This document shows positions 51,401-57,940 of a stretch of DNA of 64,000 bases, in pieces. Source of the stretch: Catellatospora paridis (GTDB lineage: Bacteria; Actinomycetota; Actinomycetes; Mycobacteriales; Micromonosporaceae); the NCBI RefSeq assembly GCF_009720365.1, contig NZ_WBZD01000042.1, forward strand, positions 113,206 to 177,205, given 5' to 3'. The stretch's first letter is position 1; each line of letters opens with the position of its first letter. The notes under the pieces are model-generated. The model was not told the DNA's origin. It saw only the letters and a list, made by a program, of their open reading frames with translations, and ran no database searches. The position numbers and the translations under genes are program-made.

Positions 51401-51770
51401 CACGCTCGGCGAGGTAGCCCTCGTAGCGCTTCTGCGTGGCGTCGCCCGACAGCTTGCGGCCGGTGACGCGGGGGCTGGTCGCGGCATAGCCGTCGATGCC
51501 TCCGGCGTAGGTCGCGACCGCGTCGACGTCGAGCTTGACCAGCACCGGCACCAGGGCGGTGTCGGTGCGGCCGAGCAGCGCGGGGTCGGTCTGCGCGAGC
51601 CGGCTGCTGGGGGTCTTGTCCGCCGTGATGTGCGAGGTCGCCGTCACCTTGTTCGCCTTGAAGGGCGAGGGCTGCGGAGCCGCCATTCCGGGAGTGGTCC
51701 ACGTCGCACCGGCCAGCGGCACGACGAGAACCCCCACGAATGCAGCTCGTAGCCACCTGGGTGGTCTCAT
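48441..51770 (-). CDS. Large secreted subtilisin-like (S8) protease
   Basis: Protein of 1109 residues from ATG 51770 (AAAGGTGT upstream). It has a signal peptide (1-31, ending MAAPQP), an I9-type propeptide (about 60-175), and a peptidase S8 domain with catalytic Asp213 (VIDTGAWPEH), His291 (GHGTHTAS) and Ser603 (GTSMSAPHIAG). A PA insert (about 420-545) is followed by fibronectin-like and Ig-like C-terminal domains (about 700-1109) that end in a beta-rich segment with DLDGTNDEGVRV. This is the architecture of large exported subtilases; it should digest extracellular protein. A longer in-frame ORF to 51968 would precede the signal peptide with non-coding sequence. Confidence 0.93.
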   Translation of the reverse strand: MRPPRWLRAAFVGVLVVPLAGATWTTPGMAAPQPSPFKANKVTATSHITADKTPSSRLAQTDPALLGRTDTALVPVLVKLDVDAVATYAGGIDGYAATSPRVTGRKLSGDATQKRYEGYLAEREDAFVKALGKVSGAKAGQRLRTVYGGVAAVVPANKIADVLKIPGVSAVQKDELRKPLTDASAPFIGATSLYPGLGGTANAGKGVIIGVIDTGAWPEHPSFADQGNLGAAPAKADGTPRECDFGDNPLTPAADVFVCNHKLIGGGKFLDTYDAQTGDDVYHSARDSGGHGTHTASTSAGNKLASATVFGVERGPLNGVAPGAWVSVYKALGPQGGYSSDLAAAAQQAILDGVSVINYSISGGSNPFTDPVELTFLDAYAAGVFVSASAGNSGPGSATTDHVSPWVTTVAASTQTREFVSTLTLKSGADTLVLTGASITAGVGELPVVMASSYGDALCQAPAPASVAGKIVACQRGVNARVEKGHNVKAGGAAGMILFNASLADIETDNHFLPTVHLADGTQFNAFVTAHPAGLTASFTAGQKHNGQGDVMAAFSSRGPGGLGIKPDITAPGVQILAGNTPTPDAVDGGPAGEYFQAIAGTSMSAPHIAGAAVLLKAAHPTWTPGQIKSAMMTTAKTSVLKEDTVTPADPFDQGSGRLDLTKASNPGITFDESAERMYSLGNDPIAAVHLNLPSINVPTLPGRLTTYRTAVNVSSKAQTYKVTTTAPTGSKITVSPSTFTLNPGKSAKLTITIASSAPTAQYFGEISLDPTRSGMPTLHLPVAFVPQQGSVSLTSTCADSSISWLGTTSCTVTATNNSFAEATADLKTKLDLNLAATGATGATVNNPWLVTKNDVTLAGAQPGVPSIAPGAGPAGYIPLAAFNIEPDPLGDESIINYTVPPYVYNGLTYTSIGILSNGYAVVGGATSEDNNCCNLTQIPDTARPNNVLAPFWSDLDGTNDEGVRVATLTDNVDTWLVIEWQVDVWGTNSNRHFQIWIGVNGTQDISYAYDAAALPAAPGGQAFIVGAESADGTGGEQLPVGTLPTEDLVVTSTDPAPGGSASYTVNLRGILPGSGVLTTEMTASTVPGVTVVNSAVVVRRIGASGQQP

Positions 51771-52136
51771 CCGGACACCTTTCTGAGGGCATGAGCGAAG
51801 AGGGCGGCGCACGGAGCCACAGCGCGGTCCGAAAAACGTTAGCGCCGCTAAGGGGAATGCGAAGGGATCGTTGCACAAGAATGCATTCCGGCACCAGAGT
51901 CTCAACGGCCAGGACAGCATCCGACAGTGTCCGAACAGGACCCTAAACGACACGGGACGACCCCGCACCTGGCGATGTCGACGCAGGTTGCGGGGTCGTG
52001 GCGTCCATCATGGACGATGGTGCGGCAAGCGCCGCATCTATACCAGCGTATTTCGATGTGCTGGTTCAGCGACAGGAGACGGCGATAGCCTTGCTCCGCC
52101 TATTTCCGGACATTCCTTCTTCGCCCATTCATCCGG
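51771..52136. other. Intergenic region of 366 bp, no gene seen
   Basis: The stretch has a lower GC content than its neighbours and holds no convincing gene. It should contain the promoter of the subtilase (minus strand) near the palindrome TTAGC-GCC-GCTAA (51839-51851), and it holds the terminator-like hairpin of the MarR transcript at 51957-51999. ORFs through it are short and lack sites. Confidence 0.6.
51957..51999 (-). terminator. Terminator-like hairpin behind MarR gene
   Basis: Arms ACGACCCCGCACCT (51957-51970) and AGGTTGCGGGGTCGT (51985-51999) pair with one bulged base. It lies between the MarR stop and the subtilase start, so it should separate the two minus-strand transcripts. Confidence 0.65.
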
Positions 52137-52589
52137 TCACCGCGACTCGTCGCCAGGCGCCTTGCCGGCCGCGATGTGCCGCAGCACCCGATGGAAGGTC
52201 GCCCAGTCCCCCGCGCCGACCTCGTCGCGCCAGCGGTGCTCGGTCTCGCCGAGGATGTCCAGGATGCGGGTCTGCAGGCGCAGTCCCTTGGCGGTGGGGC
52301 GCACGATGCGGGCGCGCCGGTCGGCGGGATCCGGGTCGACGCGCAGGAAGCCGGCCTGCTGCATGGTGGCGACGAACTCGCCGAGGGACTGCTTGGTCAT
52401 GCCGACACGGGCGGCGAGATCGGTGGGGCGCATGCCCTCGGCCGGGGTCAGCGACAGCAGACGCAGGTGGGAGCCGCGCAGGTGATGCGGCTCGTCGGCG
52501 ACCTCGGCCTCCATGCCCCGCCGGGCCACGGTCAGCGCCTGTCCCAACAGGTCGAACACGTGCGGGGGATCGCCGTTGACCGAACTCAT
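52137..52589 (-). CDS. MarR family transcriptional regulator
   Basis: Protein of 150 residues from ATG 52589, 6 nt after TAAGGT (leaderless). It has LRLLSLTPAEGMRPTDLAARVGMTKQSLGEFVATMQQAGFLRVDPDPADRRARIVRPTAKG, the MarR winged helix with its DxRxR wing. MarR proteins usually respond to phenolic or other lipophilic compounds and control efflux or modifying enzymes. It is divergent from the phosphotransferase-like gene, with inverted repeats covering both -10 boxes, so it probably represses both genes. Confidence 0.9.
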   Translation of the reverse strand: MSSVNGDPPHVFDLLGQALTVARRGMEAEVADEPHHLRGSHLRLLSLTPAEGMRPTDLAARVGMTKQSLGEFVATMQQAGFLRVDPDPADRRARIVRPTAKGLRLQTRILDILGETEHRWRDEVGAGDWATFHRVLRHIAAGKAPGDESR

Positions 52590-52590
52590 C

Positions 52591-52635
52591 AGGCTACCTT
52601 ACTATCTTCCCAGGTCGTCAGGTAGCCTTACTATC
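52591..52635. promoter_or_regulatory. MarR operator, divergent promoters
   Basis: Inverted 9-bp repeats AGGCTACCT (52591-52599) and AGGTAGCCT (52620-52628) are each followed by CTTACTATC (52598-52606 and 52627-52635, 29 bp apart). They cover the leftward -10 TAAGGT (52601-52596) and the rightward -10 TACTAT (52629-52634). Confidence 0.7.
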
Positions 52636-52647
52636 CCGGAGCCGGTG

Positions 52648-53772
52648 ATGGAACTGTCTGCAACGGAAGTGGCCGAGGTCGCCGAGCTGGTGCTGGGCGA
52701 CGGCGCGTCGCCGGGCACCTGGCACGTGGAGCCGATCGGCTACCAGTCCGGGTCCCCCGCCACCGGAGGCCTCGCCCGCGTACGCGGCGACGGCGACGGC
52801 CGCGCGTGGAGCGTCTTCGTCAAACTGGTGCACCATCCCCGGCACTGGCCGCTGCTGCACCTGGTGCCCGAGTTGTTCCGCGAGGAGTTGTGCAGCACCC
52901 TGCCGTGGCGGCAGGAACTGGCGATGTGGGAGCAGCCGTTCGCCGGCTACCTGCCGGAGGGCCTGCGGGTGCCCGTCCTGTACCGGATCACCGAGCTGGA
53001 CGACGACCGGTTGCTGCTGTGGATGGAGGACGTCGACGCAATAGCCGACGCCGACTGGACACTCGACCACTACCGGCGCGCCGCCACGGCACTCGGCGGG
53101 CTCGCCGCACGGCGCAGCGCGCCGCACCTCCTCGCCGGCGCGGGCGACCGGGGCTGGGCGCTGCGCATGCTCGTCAGCGGCCGCGTCCTGCGCGGCGCGG
53201 TGCCCGCCCTCGACGAGGATCGGCTCTGGGCGCACCCGCTGGTCGCCACCGCGGTCGACGCGGAGCTGCGCGACGACCTGCGCCGGATCGCCGCGACCCT
53301 GCCCGCGATCCTGGACAGGCTCGACGCCCTGCCCCAGGCGCTGGCACACGGCGACGCCAGCCCGCAGAACCTGCTGGTCCCCCGTGGCGAGCCGGGCGTC
53401 TTCGTCGCGATCGACGTGGCGTTCCAGTGCCCGCTCGCGGTCGGATTCGACCTCGGCCAGCTGCTCGTCGGCCTCGCCCACGCCGGGCACGTCCAGGCGA
53501 GCGCCCTGCCCGCCATCCACGACGCCATCGTGCCCGCCTATCTCGACGGCATGCGTGCATACGGTGTGGAGGCCGACCCTGATGCGGTCACCTACGGCTA
53601 CGTCGGCGGCCTGGTCGCCCGCGCCGCCCTCACCTCGCTGCCGCTCGAGACGCTGAACGGCCCGCAGACCGAGCAGCTCGCCGCCCTGTGGCGGCAGCGT
53701 GCCGCGCTGACCCGCTTCCTCGCCGACCTCGGCCTCGACCTGATCCGATCGACCGCGGCCCACGCCGCCTAG
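52648..53772 (+). CDS. Aminoglycoside phosphotransferase-like (APH/ChoK) kinase
   Basis: Protein of 374 residues from ATG 52648 (GTG 52645 also possible; GGAG upstream). It has a kinase-like N-lobe with FVKL (Lys59), the catalytic loop QALAHGDASPQNLLV (HGDxxxxN) and the metal-binding VAIDVAFQCPLAVGFDLGQLLVG in the C-lobe. The family phosphorylates small molecules, including aminoglycosides, choline, homoserine and fructosamines; the substrate is not identified. It is divergent from MarR, which probably represses it, so it may be induced by a small lipophilic compound. Confidence 0.83.
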   Translation: MELSATEVAEVAELVLGDGASPGTWHVEPIGYQSGSPATGGLARVRGDGDGRAWSVFVKLVHHPRHWPLLHLVPELFREELCSTLPWRQELAMWEQPFAGYLPEGLRVPVLYRITELDDDRLLLWMEDVDAIADADWTLDHYRRAATALGGLAARRSAPHLLAGAGDRGWALRMLVSGRVLRGAVPALDEDRLWAHPLVATAVDAELRDDLRRIAATLPAILDRLDALPQALAHGDASPQNLLVPRGEPGVFVAIDVAFQCPLAVGFDLGQLLVGLAHAGHVQASALPAIHDAIVPAYLDGMRAYGVEADPDAVTYGYVGGLVARAALTSLPLETLNGPQTEQLAALWRQRAALTRFLADLGLDLIRSTAAHAA

Positions 53773-53784
53773 CGCGGGCCGGAT

Positions 53785-54285
53785 TCAGCGGCTGTCGCGA
53801 CCGGCCTGGCGGCGGGCGCCGGCGGCCCGCGACGAGGCCTGCCGCTTGCGCAGCCCCGGCGAGTCCGGTGAGCGGTCGGCCACCTGGCTGCTCGGCCGAG
53901 CCTTCGGCGGGCGCGAGGGCCGCGGCGGGGTGGTGTTGCGGCTCTCCTTGGCCAGCTGCAGCCGTTCGGCCTTGAGCTGCTGCGCGCTGGCTTTCGCGGC
54001 GACCGCGACGGCCCGGCTCACCCGGGCCAGCGCGTCCTCGAACACCTCGGCCTTCTGCCGGTCGCGGGTGCCCTTGGGGTTGGCCTTGCCCCGGCCGCCG
54101 GACTCGGTCACTCGGATGCCGGACTGGCGGCGGTAGAGCTTGACGTACTTGTTGCGCGCCCGCCGGATGCGGTCGTGCAGGTCGAGCAGACCGTCCTCGT
54201 CGAGATCGGTGAGCCGTTCCCGCTCGGTGTCGCGGACCAGCATCATCTCGTCCTCGGTGAGCGTGTTCAGAACTGCCGTCGTCAT
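53785..54285 (-). CDS. Hypothetical protein with acidic head and histone-H1-like basic tail
   Basis: Protein of 166 residues from ATG 54285 (GGGGGAG upstream). The first part is acidic and helical (TEDEMMLVRDTERERLTDLDEDGLLDLHDRIRRARNKYVKLYRRQ); from about residue 60 it turns strongly basic, and the end (about 115-166) is rich in Arg, Pro, Ser and Ala. Basic low-complexity tails of this kind occur in H1-like bacterial nucleoid proteins, but I recognise no named family, so a nucleic-acid-binding role is inference. It is convergent with the APH-like gene. Confidence 0.65.
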   Translation of the reverse strand: MTTAVLNTLTEDEMMLVRDTERERLTDLDEDGLLDLHDRIRRARNKYVKLYRRQSGIRVTESGGRGKANPKGTRDRQKAEVFEDALARVSRAVAVAAKASAQQLKAERLQLAKESRNTTPPRPSRPPKARPSSQVADRSPDSPGLRKRQASSRAAGARRQAGRDSR

Positions 54286-54345
54286 AGCTCCCCCGACCTC
54301 GCACGCGGCGCGCCGCAGCGGTGCTGTCGCAGGTCATGCTATGTC

Positions 54346-54633
54346 TCAGGCGGACGGCGACGGGCCGGAACGGGGCATCGGGCCGGTGCCCGCGATCGGC
54401 GGGATGCGCTGCGTGTCGAGCAGGCCGGGCCATTCCGCGGCGAAGCGGCTCATCGCCTCCAGCGCCTTGAGCCGGTCCTTGCCCGCCTCCCGGGCCGCGT
54501 CGTCGTCGACCTGGGCGGCCATCAAGCGGCCGTCCATCTCCCAGCGCGGGTAGCCGGCCAGTCGCCCGGCGGTCTGCACGGCGCGCGCCACGAATCGGCG
54601 CGACAGGTCGACAAACTTCTCCTCGATCCCCAT
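54346..54633 (-). CDS. Hypothetical small protein
   Basis: Protein of 95 residues from ATG 54633, with a strong site GAGAGGAGCG upstream. It has MGIEEKFVDLSRRFVARAVQTAGRLAGYPRWEMDGRLMAAQVDDDAAREAGKDRLKALEAMSRFAAEW, one amphipathic helical stretch and no clear motif. It may form a unit with the downstream H1-like gene (60 nt gap). Function unknown. Confidence 0.65.
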   Translation of the reverse strand: MGIEEKFVDLSRRFVARAVQTAGRLAGYPRWEMDGRLMAAQVDDDAAREAGKDRLKALEAMSRFAAEWPGLLDTQRIPPIAGTGPMPRSGPSPSA

Positions 54634-54783
54634 GACGGCGCTCCTCTCAGCGCTGGCGACCTGCGGAAACAGCCGGCATCCTCTCCTCGATCATGCGGGT
54701 ACGGCGGGCCGTTTGGCGAGCGCCCTTCCAGCTTTGCATCGTTTTGCGCATCGATCGACCGTCGCGGGCCGGCCCGCGACGCA

Positions 54784-54849
54784 TTGACGTATGTCGCCGC
54801 AGACTTCAATATGTCTCTCTACACGAAACACTGTTTCTCCTACAGAAAC
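54784..54849 (+). promoter_or_regulatory. Promoter and GAAAC/GTTTC sites upstream of alpha/beta hydrolase
   Basis: TTGACG (54784-54789), 17-bp spacer, CAATAT (54807-54812). Downstream, GAAAC (54825-54829), GTTTC (54833-54837) and AGAAAC (54844-54849) make two overlapping palindromes (GAAAC-ACT-GTTTC and GTTTCT-N5-AGAAAC) inside the 5' UTR, likely operator half-sites. Confidence 0.6.
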
Positions 54850-54861
54850 GGGAGCATCGCC

Positions 54862-55803
54862 TTGAGGACATCGACCCACCGGGTACGGCGCGCCGCCGTC
54901 GCCGCCCTCACCGCCACCCTCGCGGCCGTGACCGCCGTGCCGGCCGTCCCCGCGCCCGCCTCCGCCGCCTACTCCTCGGTCGCCGTGTACGCGAGCACCG
55001 TCAACGGCGACGCCGCCGACATCTACCACCCGGTCACCGGCTCCCCGCACGACCCGTGGCCGGTGGTGCTGCTGTTGCAGGGCGCCAACGTGGACAAGGC
55101 GCAGTACTCCGGCTACGCCGCCAAGGTCGCCTCGTACGGCTTCGCCGTCGTCGTGCCCAACCACTTCCAGGTGCTGTTCGGCCAGCCCGGCCGCTACGCC
55201 ACCGGCGCGCAGGCGGGCTGGACCGTGACCTGGGCCCAGGCGGAGAACGTCCGCGCCGGCTCGCCGCTGTTGGGCGCGCTCGACCCGAACCGGCTGCTGC
55301 TGCTCGGGCACTCCTTCGGCGGCGCGGCGGCGCTCAACCTGGCCACCGGCCTGTGCACCCCGCCGTTCTGCGCCGCGCCCGCGCCCGCTCCGCCGCAGCT
55401 CAAGGCGATCGCTTTGTACGGAACCAACAACACCCAGCCCGGCACGGGCACCACGCCCCCGGTGGCCAACACGGTCCCGGTCGCCCTCATCCAGGGCAGC
55501 GCCGACGGCATCGGCAGCCCGGCCAACGGATACGCCACCTACCAGGTGGTCACCTCGCCCCCGAAGCTGTACGCGAGCATGCTCGGCGCCAACCACTACG
55601 GCATCACCGACGCGCAGAACCCGGCCGGCGCGCGCCCCGACCCGTCCCCGCAGACCCTCGCCCAGGCGCAGAGCGTGGAGACCGCGGCCCGGTGGAGCGC
55701 CTACTGGCTGCGCGCCGAGCTCGGCGACCCGGTCGGCCAGGCCTGGGTCTACGGCTTCGGCGACCTCGTCGACGCGAACGTGACCACGGAGTTCGCGCAC
55801 TGA
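54862..55803 (+). CDS. Secreted alpha/beta hydrolase (PETase/cutinase-like fold)
   Basis: Protein of 313 residues from TTG 54862 (GGGAGC 6 nt upstream). It has a signal peptide (1-36), a catalytic triad Ser151 in GHSFGGAA, Asp215 in QGSADGI and His245 in GANHYGITD, and a possible disulphide Cys165-Cys170. The overall layout resembles secreted chlorophyllase/PET-hydrolase-like dienelactone-hydrolase proteins; the substrate (cutin, polyester or lipid) is inference. It has its own promoter and a strong downstream terminator. In-frame sequence upstream to 54175 is a shadow. Confidence 0.82.
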   Translation: MRTSTHRVRRAAVAALTATLAAVTAVPAVPAPASAAYSSVAVYASTVNGDAADIYHPVTGSPHDPWPVVLLLQGANVDKAQYSGYAAKVASYGFAVVVPNHFQVLFGQPGRYATGAQAGWTVTWAQAENVRAGSPLLGALDPNRLLLLGHSFGGAAALNLATGLCTPPFCAAPAPAPPQLKAIALYGTNNTQPGTGTTPPVANTVPVALIQGSADGIGSPANGYATYQVVTSPPKLYASMLGANHYGITDAQNPAGARPDPSPQTLAQAQSVETAARWSAYWLRAELGDPVGQAWVYGFGDLVDANVTTEFAH

Positions 55804-55828
55804 CCCAGGTGGGCGACCGCCCAGGTAC

Positions 55829-55859
55829 GAGCCGGACCGCCACGCAGGCGGCCCGGCTC
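55829..55859 (+). terminator. Terminator after alpha/beta hydrolase gene
   Basis: GAGCCGGACCGCC (55829-55841) pairs with GGCGGCCCGGCTC (55847-55859) with one mismatch, followed by TCCTCGTC. Confidence 0.75.
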
Positions 55860-55882
55860 TCCTCGTCATCGTTCACCGTCTA

Positions 55883-55924
55883 TTGACCAGGTATTTGCGC
55901 GCATCGTATCGTGAGAGCGCTCTC
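55883..55924 (+). promoter_or_regulatory. GH64 promoter with LacI operator O1
   Basis: TTGACC (55883-55888), 18-bp spacer, TATCGT (55907-55912), then directly the palindrome GAGAGCGCTCTC (55913-55924), which covers the expected start point. Binding here would block initiation. Confidence 0.85.
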
Positions 55925-56009
55925 TCAATCATCTGGGAGCCTGCGCCGCCTCGATGTAGCCCTGCATCAAGGTTCGCGTTGGTGACAGCCCTGACCCGAC
56001 CCGGGTGTG

Positions 56010-56021
56010 GAGAGCGCTCTC
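56010..56021 (+). promoter_or_regulatory. Second LacI operator O2 upstream of GH64 gene
   Basis: GAGAGCGCTCTC again (56010-56021), 97 bp from the first site and 56 bp before ATG 56077. It is identical to the sites at 25163 and 55913, so paired repressor binding or looping is possible. Confidence 0.85.
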
Positions 56022-56076
56022 GCAGCCGCCCGCTGCGGGATCCGTCCACCTCATCTCGAATGTGGGGTTCCTCGAC

Positions 56077-57738
56077 ATGCGTACCAGACGAAAGGTCCTC
56101 GGCGTGCTCGCCGCGACCGCGCTGGCCGTCCCGCTGGCCGTCGCCGCGACCGCCTCGCCCGCCCAGGCGATCGGACCCGACCCGCTCCCCGTCACCGTCA
56201 CCAACAACACCGGCCGCGGCGACGCGGTCTACCTGTACGTCATCGGCGTGCAGCTCAGCACCGGCCGCCTCGGCTACGTCAACGGCGCGGGCGCGTTCAC
56301 GCCGTGGACCGGCGGGCAACTCCCGCCGTCACCGGCCCCCGACGTGTCGATCGCCGGCCCCGGCAACGGCGGCAGCAGCACCATCCGGTTCCCGCGCGGC
56401 TTCTCCGGCCGCGCCTACTTCTCCTTCGGCGAGAAGCTCAAGTTCTTCCTCACCCCCGACGGCCTGGTGCAGCCCGCACCCTGGGCGTCGGGCGACGCCA
56501 ACTACAACATCCTGTTCGACTGGAGCGAGTTCACCTACAACGACGCCGGGCTGTGGATCAACAGTTCCCAGGTCGACATGTTCTCGGTGCCGCACGCGGT
56601 GACCGTGACCGGCGCGTCCGGGGCGACCAAGCGCACCGGCGACGTCGTCTCCGACGGCCGCAACAACGTCATCAACCAGATCCGGGCCCAGTCCGGCTGG
56701 GCGAACACCGTCTACACCCGCCCCTCCGACGGCACCGTGCTGCGCGTGCTCGCCCCGGGCAAGGCGGCGGGAGCCGGGCTGTTCAGCGCCACCTACCTGG
56801 ACGGGTACATCACCTCGGCGTGGAATGCCTACGCCTCCAAGACGCTGACCGTGGTGCCGTTCACCGACCAGCCCAACACCCGCTACTTCGGGCGCACCAG
56901 CGGCAACGTCATGAACTTCACCAACTCCGCGGGCCAGCAGGTCGCCTCGTTCAACAAGCCCACCAGCGCCCACGTGTGGGGCTGCGACGGCAACCTGCAG
57001 GCGCCCAACGACCTGGTCGTCGGGCCGATCGCGCGCACGCTGTGCGCCGCGCTCAACCGAGGCACGCTGGGCACGATCGACACCCAGCCCAGCACCAACG
57101 CGGGGCAGTTCTACCAGAACAGCCCGACCAACCAGTACGCCAAGATCATCCACTCGAACATGGCCGACGGCAAGGCGTACGCGTTCGCGTTCGACGACGT
57201 CGGCGCGTTCGAGTCGCTGGTCCACGACGGCGACCCGCGCTCGGCGAGCATCGTGCTGAGCCCGTTCGGCGCCGGCGGCAACCCGCCCGGCGGCGGCCCG
57301 ATCTCGTCGACCACCTGGTACAGCGTCATCAACAAGACCAGCAACAAGTGCGTCGACGCCCGCTCCTCGGGCACCGCCAACGGCACCGCAATCCAGCAGT
57401 ACACCTGCAACAACAGCTTCGCCCAGCAGTACCTGTTCCAGCCGACCAGCGGCGGGTACGTGCGGATCAACAACCGCAACAACCCGGCGCAGGTGCTCGA
57501 CGTCAACGGGGTCTCGGCCGCCGACAACGCCCTGATCCACCTGTGGACCTACGGCGGCGGCAACAACCAGCAGTGGCTGCCCGTGTCCGAAGGCGGCGGG
57601 TACTACCACTTCGTGTCCCGGCACAGCGGCAAGTGCCTCGACGTCCCCGCGGCGTCGACGGCCGACAGCGTCCAGCTGGTGCAGTACACCTGCAACGGCA
57701 CCGGGGCGCAGTCGTTCCGGCTGACCGCACAACCCTGA
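56077..57738 (+). CDS. Secreted GH64 beta-1,3-glucanase with C-terminal CBM13 (ricin B) domain
   Basis: Protein of 553 residues from ATG 56077. The signal peptide (1-31, AQA) is followed by a GH64 domain (about 38-405). The two catalytic acids of laminaripentaose-producing glucanases fit as Glu151 (DWSEF) and Asp167 (SSQVDMF), 16 residues apart as in the Streptomyces matensis enzyme. A CBM13/ricin-B module (about 415-553) has repeated QQWLPV and C-LDV motifs. It should cut curdlan/laminarin-type beta-1,3-glucan outside the cell. The start was chosen over 56005 because the latter would lie between the operators. Confidence 0.92.
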   Translation: MRTRRKVLGVLAATALAVPLAVAATASPAQAIGPDPLPVTVTNNTGRGDAVYLYVIGVQLSTGRLGYVNGAGAFTPWTGGQLPPSPAPDVSIAGPGNGGSSTIRFPRGFSGRAYFSFGEKLKFFLTPDGLVQPAPWASGDANYNILFDWSEFTYNDAGLWINSSQVDMFSVPHAVTVTGASGATKRTGDVVSDGRNNVINQIRAQSGWANTVYTRPSDGTVLRVLAPGKAAGAGLFSATYLDGYITSAWNAYASKTLTVVPFTDQPNTRYFGRTSGNVMNFTNSAGQQVASFNKPTSAHVWGCDGNLQAPNDLVVGPIARTLCAALNRGTLGTIDTQPSTNAGQFYQNSPTNQYAKIIHSNMADGKAYAFAFDDVGAFESLVHDGDPRSASIVLSPFGAGGNPPGGGPISSTTWYSVINKTSNKCVDARSSGTANGTAIQQYTCNNSFAQQYLFQPTSGGYVRINNRNNPAQVLDVNGVSAADNALIHLWTYGGGNNQQWLPVSEGGGYYHFVSRHSGKCLDVPAASTADSVQLVQYTCNGTGAQSFRLTAQP

Positions 57739-57744
57739 TCGAGA

Positions 57745-57785
57745 CGGCCGGGGCCGTCGGGGCACTGCTCCGACGGCCCCGGCCG
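57745..57785 (+). terminator. Terminator after GH64 gene
   Basis: Perfect 16-bp stem (57745-57760 with 57770-57785), 9-nt loop, 7 nt after the stop codon. Confidence 0.85.
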
Positions 57786-57940
57786 GCGTCGCGGGAAGGT
57801 CGCCGACCGGCCCCGCCACCAGGTCGCTGTGCCAGACTTGTGACAGAGAGTAAATCTCTTTCACCACCGGGAGGCACGTCACGGCGGCGGACGATGGTGC
57901 ACGCGAGACCCGGACGACATCAGCCGGACCCGACCGGGCC

